NCBI GenBank assembly: GCA_039680625.1
Contig: JBDKSN010000053.1
Coordinates: forward strand, 1 to 33,799
DNA from: JAAYDS01 sp039680625
GTDB taxonomy: Bacteria > Chloroflexota > Anaerolineae > UBA1429
Reading direction: 5' to 3'
DNA length: 33,799 bases
Shown: in pieces, positions 21,198 through 29,229 of the stretch
Position numbering within the stretch: the first letter of the stretch is position 1
Layout: each line of letters starts with the position of its first letter
The notes under the pieces: model-generated
Told to the model about the DNA's origin: nothing
Database searches by the model: none
What the model saw: only the letters and a program-made list of their open reading frames with translations
Made by a program: the position numbers and the translations under genes

Positions 21198-22754
21198 ATG
21201 ACCAACGCTGCCCAACGACACGAGACCATCGCCATCCTCGACTTTGGCTCGCAATACACGCAACTCATTACCCGGCGCGTTCGCGAGTGCCAGGTGTATG
21301 CCGAGCTGCTCCCCTGGGACGTGAGCGCCGCCGAGCTCGATCGCCTCGCCCCCAAGGGCATCATCCTCTCGGGAGGGCCGAGCAGCGTCTATGACGAGGG
21401 CGCGCCCTACCTGACGCCCCAAGTGCTCGAGCGGGGCGTGCCGATCCTGGGCATCTGCTATGGCATGCACCTCATCGCCCACCATCTCGGTGGGCGAGTG
21501 TCTCCGGCCCAAGCTCGCGAATACGGCCTGGCGCAGATCACGGTTCAAGATCCCCAGTCGCCGCTGTTTGCCGGCCTCGGTCCGACGTTGCAGGTGTGGA
21601 TGAGCCACGGTGATCGGCTGGAGGCTCTGCCACCGGGCTTTCGGGTCATTGCCTCGAGCGCAAACTCGCCCGTTGCGGCGATGGCCGACGACCAGCGACG
21701 GATGTATGGCCTCCAGTTTCATCCCGAGGTGGCGCATACCCCGCAGGGCAGGCAGATTTTGCAGCGCTTTTGCCTCGACATCTGCGGCTGCCACGGCGAC
21801 TGGACGCCGAGCTCGTTCGTCGAAGAGAGCATTGCCGCTATTCGCCATCAAGTGGGGCAGGGCCGAGTCATCTGCGCCGTGTCGGGCGGCGTAGACTCGA
21901 TGGTTGTGGCGACGCTGGTGGCCCGCGCCGTGGGCGACCAACTCACGGTGATCTTTGTCAACAACGGCGTCTTGCGCTTGGGCGAGGCAGAAGAGACGCG
22001 TGCTGTGCTTCAGCGCTACATCGATGCTCGGCTCGTCTATGTCGATGCGTCGGAGCGCTTTCTCTCTCGGCTCGCGGGAGTGACCGACCCCGAGCGCAAG
22101 CGCGTGATCATCGGCAACGAGTTCATCGCCATCTTTGAGGAGCAAGCTAAGCAGATCGGCCAGGTAGACTTTTTGGCGCAAGGCACACTCTACCCAGACG
22201 TGATCGAAAGCGCCACCACGGCCAAGTCTGCCGTCAAGATCAAGTCGCACCACAACGTCGGTGGCTTGCCGCCCAACATGCGGCTGGCGCTCATCGAGCC
22301 TCTGCGCCTGTTGTTCAAGGACGAGGTGCGGCAGGTGGGCCTGGCGCTCGGCCTGCCAGAGCAGATCGTCTACCGCCCGCCATTCCCCGGGCCAGGCCTG
22401 GCGGTGCGGATCGTGGGTGAGGTGACCGCCGAACGCGTGGCGACGTTGCAGCTGGCCGATGCCATCGTCCGCCACGAGATCGAGGCTGCCGGCTTGGGCC
22501 GAGAGGTCTGGCAGTATTTCGCCGTGCTTACGCCACTCAAGAGCGTGGGCGTCATGGGGGACTATCGCACCTATGCCAACACAGTGGCGGTGCGCGCCAT
22601 CACCAGTGAAGACGGCATGACCGCCGACTGGGCGCGCCTACCGTATGATGTGCTGGCGCAGATCTCGAATCGCATCGTCAACGAGGTGGCGGGCGTCAAT
22701 CGGGTGGTCTATGATATCTCTAGCAAGCCACCCGCCACGATCGAGTGGGAGTAG
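21198..22754 (+). CDS. guaA: GMP synthase (glutamine-hydrolysing)
   Basis: Converts XMP to GMP with ATP and glutamine-derived ammonia. The 518-aa protein has a class I glutamine amidotransferase domain (about 10-195; nucleophile Cys87 in GICYGM, His175 and Glu177 in FHPEVAH), then the ATP-pyrophosphatase domain with the PP-loop SGGVDS (229-234), and the C-terminal dimerisation domain with PPFPGPGLAVR and KPPATIEWE. It is full length compared with the family (about 510-525 aa). The ATG at 21198 is the best start although the ribosome site is weak (GAAAGAG 12 bases ahead); the upstream in-frame ATG at 21147 lies inside the -10 box. It heads a row of seven same-strand genes. Confidence 0.97.
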   Translation: MTNAAQRHETIAILDFGSQYTQLITRRVRECQVYAELLPWDVSAAELDRLAPKGIILSGGPSSVYDEGAPYLTPQVLERGVPILGICYGMHLIAHHLGGRVSPAQAREYGLAQITVQDPQSPLFAGLGPTLQVWMSHGDRLEALPPGFRVIASSANSPVAAMADDQRRMYGLQFHPEVAHTPQGRQILQRFCLDICGCHGDWTPSSFVEESIAAIRHQVGQGRVICAVSGGVDSMVVATLVARAVGDQLTVIFVNNGVLRLGEAEETRAVLQRYIDARLVYVDASERFLSRLAGVTDPERKRVIIGNEFIAIFEEQAKQIGQVDFLAQGTLYPDVIESATTAKSAVKIKSHHNVGGLPPNMRLALIEPLRLLFKDEVRQVGLALGLPEQIVYRPPFPGPGLAVRIVGEVTAERVATLQLADAIVRHEIEAAGLGREVWQYFAVLTPLKSVGVMGDYRTYANTVAVRAITSEDGMTADWARLPYDVLAQISNRIVNEVAGVNRVVYDISSKPPATIEWE

Positions 22755-22780
22755 GATAGACAGTAGCTCAGGAGCGAGCG

Positions 22781-25159
22781 ATGAGCCTGTCAGGCAGTAT
22801 GGGCACAGAACCCGTCGGCGCTGCCCCGCCTCTGGTGCTCGTGCGCCGGGGAGCGTGGGTCGACGCCGATGAGAGTGTGGCGCTGATCGAGCCGCCCTCA
22901 GCGGAGACGTTGGCGGCCCGCGGACGGCTGGCTTACCTGCTGCAAAGCGCGGATGCGCGCCCGTTGAACGCCGCCCTGACCCAGCTCGTCGCGCAGACGC
23001 TGTACGGCGCCTACTATGCCGCTGGCGGAGACGTGCCACTGGCACTCAGGCAGGGCCTCTTGGCCGCCAACCGCGCACTATTCGAGCACAACGTCCGCGC
23101 CGATGCCGACTCGCGCCTGCTGCTCGGCGCGGCCTGCGCCGTGGTGCTGGGCACCAAGGTCTACCTGGCGCGGTTAGGGCCAGCGTGCCTCTGCGTGCTT
23201 GGCGACCAGGGCGCGATGCAATTCCCCGCGCACTCGCGCTGGCCCACGCTGGAGGGTACCGCGCTCGACCGGGTGGCCGCCGAGCCGCCCCTCGGGTTGC
23301 AGCTCGAGGTCGAGCCAGATATTTGGCAAGTGTCCATGCCCAGCGACGGCCATCTGGTGTTGCTCTCGTTGGTTGCCCAGCGGGTGCTTGCCCTGTCCGC
23401 CCTCGGCGCATGGCTGGCTCAAGGTGATGTGCCCGCGATCCGCCAGGCGTTGGACGCCGCCGATCGTCAAGATGTCAGCCTGCTCGCCATTCCACTTGCG
23501 GCTCAGGGGCCGGGGCGCGCCGCAGAGTCGCCCTCGGCAACGGACACTCGCACCGCCCCCACTGCGGCCGGGCGGGCGCCGTGGCTGGCCCGTACGAAAT
23601 CGCCGGAGGTGTCGCTCGTGACCGATCACGCCCCGCAAGAACCCACGCAACCCACACCATCCGCTGCGCCACGTTCGCGACGGTTGACCGGCGCGCCCTC
23701 AGCCGTGCCACCGACGCCGACCTGGGAGGATGAGCTGGCCGACGACCTCGACGACCTCGATGCAGAAGACGCCGCGATGGCCTCGACAGCAGAGCGCGGA
23801 GCGGCAGGACCAGCCAGCGAGACGGTGCGTGGGGCGGGGAGGGCGCTGCGCTCGAGCGCCAAGCGCGTGCGCAATGGCGCTGAAGACGTGCTCCTCAAGG
23901 TCTTGCCCGATCGCCTGCCCGAGCGTCCCGAACCGCAAACACGCACCAAGGCCGCCATGTCGCCCGCCAGCCAGTCGCTGGTTATCGTCGCGCTGTTGCT
24001 GCCCTTGCTCGTGCTCTTTACGGTGATCATGGTGCGCGTGCAGTACAACCGCGAACTGGATTCCCGCCGAGGGTCGATCCGCGACGCCGCGCTATCCGAG
24101 TACGACGCGGCGATCAATGCGGCCAGCCCCGAGCTGCGCGCCGACGGCCTCGATCGCACGATGGACCTGGTTGAGTCGGGCCTGGCCATCCTGCCCGAGG
24201 ACGAGATCCTCGTCGACCTGCGCATGCGCACTTTGTTAAAGCTCGACGAAGTGGAGCGGGTAGAGCGCCTCTTTCACTTTAAAAAGCTCGACACCTATAC
24301 AGTGGGCGGCACCGTGGTCAACGAGCCGAGCCGGGTGGTGATCAACGATAAAGACGCCCTCGTGCTCAACAAGGGTGCGGGGCAGGTGTACGCCTATACG
24401 CTGAGCGACGTAGGCGACGCGGTGAGTTCGCGCTCGGATACGCGGGTGGCGCTCCGCGAGGGCGACACCGTGGGCGGCACCAAGGTCGGCAAGCTCGTCG
24501 ATATGACCTACCTCGCCGCAACGGGCAGCCGCACCACGGGCAACATTGCCGTGCTCGACCGCGATGGCACTCTGTGGACACTGCGCACGAATGGCTTTGA
24601 GCCTGTGCCGGTCGCCGACAGTGACAGCTGGCTCAAGCCCGTGGCTATCGGCGCCTATCAGGGCAACCTCTATGTGCTCGACCCGCTCGCCGGTACGATC
24701 CTCAAGTACCTGCCCAGCGACAACGCCTATACCACGCCGCCGTTCACCTATCTCAGCTCCACCGTCACCGTGGATATGCTCGGCGCCGTGGACATGGCCA
24801 TCGACGGCAACGTGTATGTGCTGTTTGCCGACGGCACCGTCCACAAGTTCTTTAACGGCGAGGAGCAGCCCTTCCCGATGACCGGCTTGCCCTCCAAGAT
24901 GAGCAACCCGACGTCGATCTTTGTCTCGGGCGCCCAAGAGCCAGATGCGGCGGGCTACATCTATGTGACCGATCGAGGCAACGAGCGCATCGTGCAGTTC
25001 GACAAGCAGGGCAACTATGTTCGCTCGTTCAAGGCCAATACGAGCGAGCCTTACATGGCCGCCCTGGGTGGCGTGTATGTCGACGAGAGCACCGCGCGCA
25101 TGTTCATCTTTAGCGAGCGCTATTTCGTGCTGGTCTCGCTGCCCGCGCTGGCGAGCTAG
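22781..25159 (+). CDS. Membrane protein: degenerate PP2C-like N-domain, one membrane span, C-terminal beta-propeller
   Basis: A 792-aa protein. Residues about 45-240 resemble a PP2C-type phosphatase, including GAACAVVLGTKVYLARLGPACLCVLGDQG-type strands, but the metal-binding Asp residues are missing (GPAC where active enzymes have GDSR), so it is probably a pseudophosphatase. Residues about 240-395 are a Pro/Ala/Asp-rich linker. One hydrophobic segment (about 399-420, VIVALLLPLLVLFTVIMV) spans the membrane. Residues about 440-500 are helical and TPR-like; 505-790 are short repeated strands (NLYVLDPLAGTILKYL; YIYVTDRGNERIVQFD) typical of an NHL/beta-propeller. The propeller probably faces outside. 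It lies between guaA (26 bases) and tsaD (1 base). Function unknown; signalling across the membrane is an inference. Confidence 0.78.
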   Translation: MSLSGSMGTEPVGAAPPLVLVRRGAWVDADESVALIEPPSAETLAARGRLAYLLQSADARPLNAALTQLVAQTLYGAYYAAGGDVPLALRQGLLAANRALFEHNVRADADSRLLLGAACAVVLGTKVYLARLGPACLCVLGDQGAMQFPAHSRWPTLEGTALDRVAAEPPLGLQLEVEPDIWQVSMPSDGHLVLLSLVAQRVLALSALGAWLAQGDVPAIRQALDAADRQDVSLLAIPLAAQGPGRAAESPSATDTRTAPTAAGRAPWLARTKSPEVSLVTDHAPQEPTQPTPSAAPRSRRLTGAPSAVPPTPTWEDELADDLDDLDAEDAAMASTAERGAAGPASETVRGAGRALRSSAKRVRNGAEDVLLKVLPDRLPERPEPQTRTKAAMSPASQSLVIVALLLPLLVLFTVIMVRVQYNRELDSRRGSIRDAALSEYDAAINAASPELRADGLDRTMDLVESGLAILPEDEILVDLRMRTLLKLDEVERVERLFHFKKLDTYTVGGTVVNEPSRVVINDKDALVLNKGAGQVYAYTLSDVGDAVSSRSDTRVALREGDTVGGTKVGKLVDMTYLAATGSRTTGNIAVLDRDGTLWTLRTNGFEPVPVADSDSWLKPVAIGAYQGNLYVLDPLAGTILKYLPSDNAYTTPPFTYLSSTVTVDMLGAVDMAIDGNVYVLFADGTVHKFFNGEEQPFPMTGLPSKMSNPTSIFVSGAQEPDAAGYIYVTDRGNERIVQFDKQGNYVRSFKANTSEPYMAALGGVYVDESTARMFIFSERYFVLVSLPALAS

Positions 25160-25160
25160 C

Positions 25161-26246
25161 ATGGCGCTCATCCTGGCGATCGAGACTTCGTGTGACGAGA
25201 CCAGTGCCGCGGTCGTGCGCGACGGCCGCGACGTCCTGTCGACGGTCGTCGCCTCACAGATCGACCTGCACCGCGCCTATGGTGGCGTCTTCCCCGAGAT
25301 GGCCTCGCGGCAGCATGTGCTGACGATTACGCCGGTCATCCGCGAGGCACTCTTACGCGCTGGCGTCTCGCTCGCCGACCTCGCGGCCATCGCCGTGGTA
25401 CACGGCCCGGGGCTGGCTGGCTCGCTGCTGGTGGGGTTGAATGCGGCCAAGGCGCTGGCCTTTGGTGCTGAGCTCCCCTTGGTGGGCGTCAACCACATCG
25501 AAGCGCACATCTATGCCAACTGGATCCACAGCGACCCGGCGGGCGTCGTCGCACCCATCGCGCCAGCCTTCCCACTGGTCTGCCTGATCGTGTCGGGCGG
25601 GCACACCGAGCTGGTGCTCATGACCGGCCACCACGAGTATCGCCGGTTGGGCGGCACGGTCGACGACGCCGCCGGCGAGGCGTTCGACAAGGTCGCCCGT
25701 CTGCTCGGCCTGGGCTACCCCGGCGGGCCGATCATTGAAAAGACCGCCCAGGCGGGGAACCCGCTGGCCTTCTCTTTGCCCACGTCGTTGCGGGTCGAGC
25801 CCTATGACTTTTCGTTCTCGGGCATCAAGACGGCCGTGCTACACGCCGTGCAAGACCTACAGCGACAAAGCGGCAACCTCGTGCCCGAGCGGGGCGTACG
25901 CCTGGTCGACGCCGCCATTGGCCTGGACGCAGATGCACTGCCCGTGGCCAACCTGGCTGCCTCCTTCCAACACGCGGTGGTGCAGATCCTCGCCGAGAAG
26001 ACGGTTGCGGCGGCCACGGCGTTCGGCGCCGTGCAGATCCTGCTGGCCGGGGGCGTGGCGGCCAACCAGGCTTTGCGTGAGGCGATGACGACGCTCTCGC
26101 CCGTGCCGGTGCGTTTTCCCCCCATCCGCTATTGCACCGACAACGCGGCCATGGCCGGCGTGGCCGGTTACTATCGCTACGTGGCGGGTCTGCGCTCGGG
26201 GTTGGATCTGGATATCGCGCCCGCGCTGCGGTTGATCGCCGGGTAG
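25161..26246 (+). CDS. tsaD: tRNA N6-adenosine threonylcarbamoyltransferase
   Basis: TsaD transfers the threonylcarbamoyl group to A37 of ANN-decoding tRNAs, with TsaB and TsaE. The 361-aa protein starts MALILAIETSCDETSAAVV, has metal-binding His112 and His116 in NHIEAH, GGHTELV, DDAAGEAFDK, FSFSGIKTAV and late GGVAAN. HIEAH replaces the more common HMEGH but keeps both histidines. The ATG at 25161 begins one base after the previous stop, so translation is probably coupled; an upstream frame is a continuation into the preceding gene. TsaB and TsaE are not in the window. Confidence 0.95.
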   Translation: MALILAIETSCDETSAAVVRDGRDVLSTVVASQIDLHRAYGGVFPEMASRQHVLTITPVIREALLRAGVSLADLAAIAVVHGPGLAGSLLVGLNAAKALAFGAELPLVGVNHIEAHIYANWIHSDPAGVVAPIAPAFPLVCLIVSGGHTELVLMTGHHEYRRLGGTVDDAAGEAFDKVARLLGLGYPGGPIIEKTAQAGNPLAFSLPTSLRVEPYDFSFSGIKTAVLHAVQDLQRQSGNLVPERGVRLVDAAIGLDADALPVANLAASFQHAVVQILAEKTVAAATAFGAVQILLAGGVAANQALREAMTTLSPVPVRFPPIRYCTDNAAMAGVAGYYRYVAGLRSGLDLDIAPALRLIAG

Positions 26247-26250
26247 GGCG

Positions 26251-26559
26251 ATGGGCGGGCCTTTCTTTGAGCGCGTCTATGCCTTGGTGAGGCAGGTGCC
26301 GGCCGGTCGGGTTGTCACCTATGGCCAGGTGGCGCGCGCCCTGGGCAGCCCGGGCGCTGCCCGCACGGTGGGCTGGGCCATGCGCGTCTGCCCGGCCGAT
26401 GTGCCCTGGCACCGCGTGGTGAACGGCCAGGGAGCCGTGAGCGCAAGAGGCCGCCTCGTGGGCGCCGCCGTGCAACGTGCCCTGCTCGAAGAAGAAGGCG
26501 TCGAGTTCGACCACCGAGGGCGCATCGACCTGGCCGAGAACGAATGGGACGGCATCTAG
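26251..26559 (+). CDS. Alkyltransferase-like protein (ATL), no active-site Cys
   Basis: This 102-aa protein is the DNA-binding domain of the O6-alkylguanine-DNA alkyltransferase family. The helix-turn-helix with the Arg finger is present (GRVVTYGQVARALGSPGAAR, Tyr24 and Arg38). In the active-site motif PCHRV the Cys is replaced by Trp: VPWHRVV (Trp53). ATL proteins flag O6-alkylguanine for nucleotide excision repair without repairing it themselves. It begins 4 bases after tsaD. It is not a broken enzyme, because PWHR is the known ATL form. Confidence 0.92.
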   Translation: MGGPFFERVYALVRQVPAGRVVTYGQVARALGSPGAARTVGWAMRVCPADVPWHRVVNGQGAVSARGRLVGAAVQRALLEEEGVEFDHRGRIDLAENEWDGI

Positions 26560-26582
26560 TCCCCGACCAAGGGGGTTCTGGT

Positions 26583-28667
26583 TTGGTAGAACAATGGCTC
26601 CCCTTCACCTGTACGCTCGACTGCGGCAGCCGCTGTGAGCTTGCCGGTTGTGTGGTCGATGGTCACCTGATGCGGCTGGACACGCCGCCAGGCCCCGACG
26701 AGCTCAACGCGCCGCGCCTCATCCCCTGCGCACGCGGCCGTGCGCAGCGTCGCTGGCTCACCGCCGGGAACCGCGTGGGCACGCCCTGGCTGCGCGATAG
26801 GGGTGTGCTCAAGCGCGCCGCCTGGAGTACCGCACTGGATTATGCCGCCGCCGAACTCGAACGAGTGCGGACGACGTATGGCGCGCCCGCCATCCTCTTC
26901 GCCTCCGGCGCGGGTGGGGGAGGCGGGCGCGGCTTCTCGGGCGCGTACGCGTCGGAGCGGCTCTTTTCCTACTGGGATCGCGTCACTCACACGACGGGCA
27001 ACCTCAGCCATCACTGTGCCAGCTGGGTCGAACAGCTGATGTTGGGCCGCTCGGTGCCGGGCAGCGATCGCCTGACGCTTCTGGATGCGCAGATGGTCGT
27101 ACTCTGGGGCAACAACCCCGCCGATACGCACATGGGTGCGCATACCGAGCATTACCTACGTGTCGCGCGCGATCGCGGCACGCTGGTGATCCTCATCGAC
27201 CCGCGCCTGTCGGATAGCGGCGCGCTGGCCGATGTCTGGTTGCCCGTACGCCCAGGCACCGATGTGGCCCTCGTGGCCGCGCTCGTGTTCCTGCTCGAGA
27301 GCTGGGATGCCGTCGACCGTACCTTCCTCGAACGGTGCACGGCGGGTTATGAACTGTACCGTGACGACGTGCTCGGCCTCACCGACGGCGTACCCAAGAC
27401 GCCCGCGTGGGCCAGCACGATCACGGGCCTGCCTGCGGAGCGGATCGAGTGGCTCGCCAGGCAACTGGTCGAGCGCAAGCCCGCCACGCTGTTGCCCGGA
27501 TGGGGGCCACAACGCGCCCAGTGGGGCGAGCAGTTCCATCGCGCCATGATCACCCTGGCCTGTGTCACCGGAAACGTCGGCCAGCCCGGCACGGGACTGC
27601 CCGGGGTCGGCTCGGGGGAGGGCGGCATGCCATTGCCGCACCTACCTTCCGGCCCCTATGGCCCGGCTCGCACCTTGCACAACGGCAGCTGGGCGCAAGC
27701 GGTGCTGGCTGGCGACCTGCACCCTCCGCTCAAGCTGGCCTTTATCGCAGCGAGCAACCTCGTCAACCGCAGCAGCGACACCAACGCCTGCCTCCGCGCC
27801 CTTGACACTGTCGAGACGACGATCGTGCTCGACCCATTCCTGACACCCACGGCGCAGCTGGCCGACGTGGTCTTGCCCATCAACACCGATCTCGAGCGCG
27901 CCGATATCATCAGTGCGTGGGGTTCGGCCGATGGACCGTTTGATGCACAGCAGGTGACCACCAGCCCCGACGAGGCACAGACGGACTATTGGGTGTGCGC
28001 CGAGCTCGCCCAACGCCTGGGCATCGGCGAGGCCTATACCGGTGGGCGCACCGCCGCACAATGGCTGGCCGAGTTCCGCGAGATACCCGCGCTCGCTGGC
28101 CTCCAAGAACGCGCGGTGCTCAACCGCAAGCGCACACCGCGGGTGGCTCTGGCCGACTATTGCGCCGACCCCCTAGCACACCCATTGCCCACGGCCAGCG
28201 GGCGTATCGAGCTGGCCAGCTACGCCGCCCTCGAGGCTGGCTTGCCCCTCGTGGCCTCGTTCGTGCCGTGGGATCTGGACGACGACGGCGCGGGCTATCC
28301 GCTGCATCTGCTCACGCCCCACCACAAGCTGCGCGCCAACTCGTGCCACGCGGGTAATCCTTGGCTGCGCCAGATCGACCAGCAGGCACTCTGGATCCAC
28401 CCCGCGAATGCCGCGGCGCGTGGCATCGCCGATGGGGACCGCGTCGCCGTGCGTAGCCCTCAGGGAGTGCTACACGTCTCGGCCTATGTCACCGAGCGCA
28501 TCATGCCCGGCGTGGTGTGTTTGCCCCAGGGTGCGTGGTTTGCGCCCGACACGACCGGCATCGACCAAGCCGGCTCGGCCAACGTGCTCACCTCGCTCGA
28601 TGTTTCGCCGTCGGGTGGGCCCACAACGCACAGTGTGCGCGTGGAGGTGAGCCGTGTCGCTGGCTGA
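26583..28667 (+). CDS. Molybdopterin oxidoreductase catalytic subunit (DMSO reductase family)
   Basis: A Mo- or W-bis-pterin enzyme of about 694 aa. The N-terminal Cys set Cys10, 14, 18 and 49 (CTLDCGSRC and PCARGR) binds a [4Fe-4S] cluster. Then come the Mo-domain blocks WGNNPADTHMG, IDPRLSDSGALADVWLPVRPGTD and, near the C-terminus, the pterin-binding domain (LLTPHHKLRANSCH). No twin-arginine signal is seen, so it appears cytoplasmic. The TTG at 26583 is preferred because AGGGGG lies seven bases ahead; an ATG at 26544 would overlap the ATL gene and add 13 residues. The metal ligand is not certain; a Ser in TGNLSHH is the candidate. The next gene is its Fe-S partner. Substrate unknown. Confidence 0.85.
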   Translation: MVEQWLPFTCTLDCGSRCELAGCVVDGHLMRLDTPPGPDELNAPRLIPCARGRAQRRWLTAGNRVGTPWLRDRGVLKRAAWSTALDYAAAELERVRTTYGAPAILFASGAGGGGGRGFSGAYASERLFSYWDRVTHTTGNLSHHCASWVEQLMLGRSVPGSDRLTLLDAQMVVLWGNNPADTHMGAHTEHYLRVARDRGTLVILIDPRLSDSGALADVWLPVRPGTDVALVAALVFLLESWDAVDRTFLERCTAGYELYRDDVLGLTDGVPKTPAWASTITGLPAERIEWLARQLVERKPATLLPGWGPQRAQWGEQFHRAMITLACVTGNVGQPGTGLPGVGSGEGGMPLPHLPSGPYGPARTLHNGSWAQAVLAGDLHPPLKLAFIAASNLVNRSSDTNACLRALDTVETTIVLDPFLTPTAQLADVVLPINTDLERADIISAWGSADGPFDAQQVTTSPDEAQTDYWVCAELAQRLGIGEAYTGGRTAAQWLAEFREIPALAGLQERAVLNRKRTPRVALADYCADPLAHPLPTASGRIELASYAALEAGLPLVASFVPWDLDDDGAGYPLHLLTPHHKLRANSCHAGNPWLRQIDQQALWIHPANAAARGIADGDRVAVRSPQGVLHVSAYVTERIMPGVVCLPQGAWFAPDTTGIDQAGSANVLTSLDVSPSGGPTTHSVRVEVSRVAG

Positions 28668-29229
28668 CATGCTCTTCGTCGTCGACCTGGGCGCCTGCAC
28701 GGGCTGCCAGACCTGCGCCGTAGCCTGCCTCGACCGCGCCAATGCCGGCGATGCCGCGCTGGGCGATGATGCCTGGCTGCTACGACTCCATACTCTAGAG
28801 TCCGGCCACTTTCCCACGGTGCAGGTGCAGTTCCGCATTGCCCACTGCTGGCACTGCGCTCAACCCGCCTGTGTGCCAGCCTGCGCGTTCGCGGCGCTCA
28901 CCCAAGGCGCTGATGGGCTGGTGGCGCTCGATCGAACGCAGTGCACGGGCTGTGGCGCCTGTGTAGAGGCCTGCCCGTTCGGCGCCGTGCACTTGCTCGC
29001 CGACGGCCTCGCTGCCAAGTGCGACGGCTGCCCCGACGAGGCGGAGGCGGGCCGAGAGCCAGTCTGCGTGCGTGCTTGCCCGATGCGCGCGCTGGCCCTG
29101 GGTTCGGCGGACATATTCGCCGACCGCCCGCGCCAGCCAGACACCGCCTTTGACGCGCACGGCCTGGCGCCGCGGGTGCGCTTTCTGCGGCGACGCACGA
29201 GCGCTCCTGTGGAAAGAGCGGCCCGATGA
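28654..29229 (+). CDS. Four-cluster ferredoxin subunit (DmsB/NrfC-like)
   Basis: The 191-aa protein carries 16 cysteines in four [4Fe-4S] motifs: CTGCQTCAVAC (15-25), CWHCAQPACVPAC, CTGCGACVEAC and CDGC...CVRAC. This is the pattern of electron-transfer subunits that accompany DMSO-reductase-family catalytic subunits. The start is GTG at 28654 with GGAGGTG about 5 bases ahead; it overlaps the catalytic gene by 14 bases. No membrane anchor gene (DmsC/NrfD type) follows; selA does. The quinol-side partner, if any, lies elsewhere, or the pair is soluble. Confidence 0.9.
   Translation: MSLADMLFVVDLGACTGCQTCAVACLDRANAGDAALGDDAWLLRLHTLESGHFPTVQVQFRIAHCWHCAQPACVPACAFAALTQGADGLVALDRTQCTGCGACVEACPFGAVHLLADGLAAKCDGCPDEAEAGREPVCVRACPMRALALGSADIFADRPRQPDTAFDAHGLAPRVRFLRRRTSAPVERAAR

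Noticed and set aside
21060..22475. Long minus-strand open frame (471 codons) opposite guaA
   Set aside because: guaA has intact catalytic motifs on the plus strand; the antisense frame has no family features and crosses the promoter region.
26251..26559. Reading the PWHR protein as a damaged alkylguanine-DNA methyltransferase
   Set aside because: Trp in place of the active Cys with the rest of the DNA-binding fold intact is the known ATL class, not decay.
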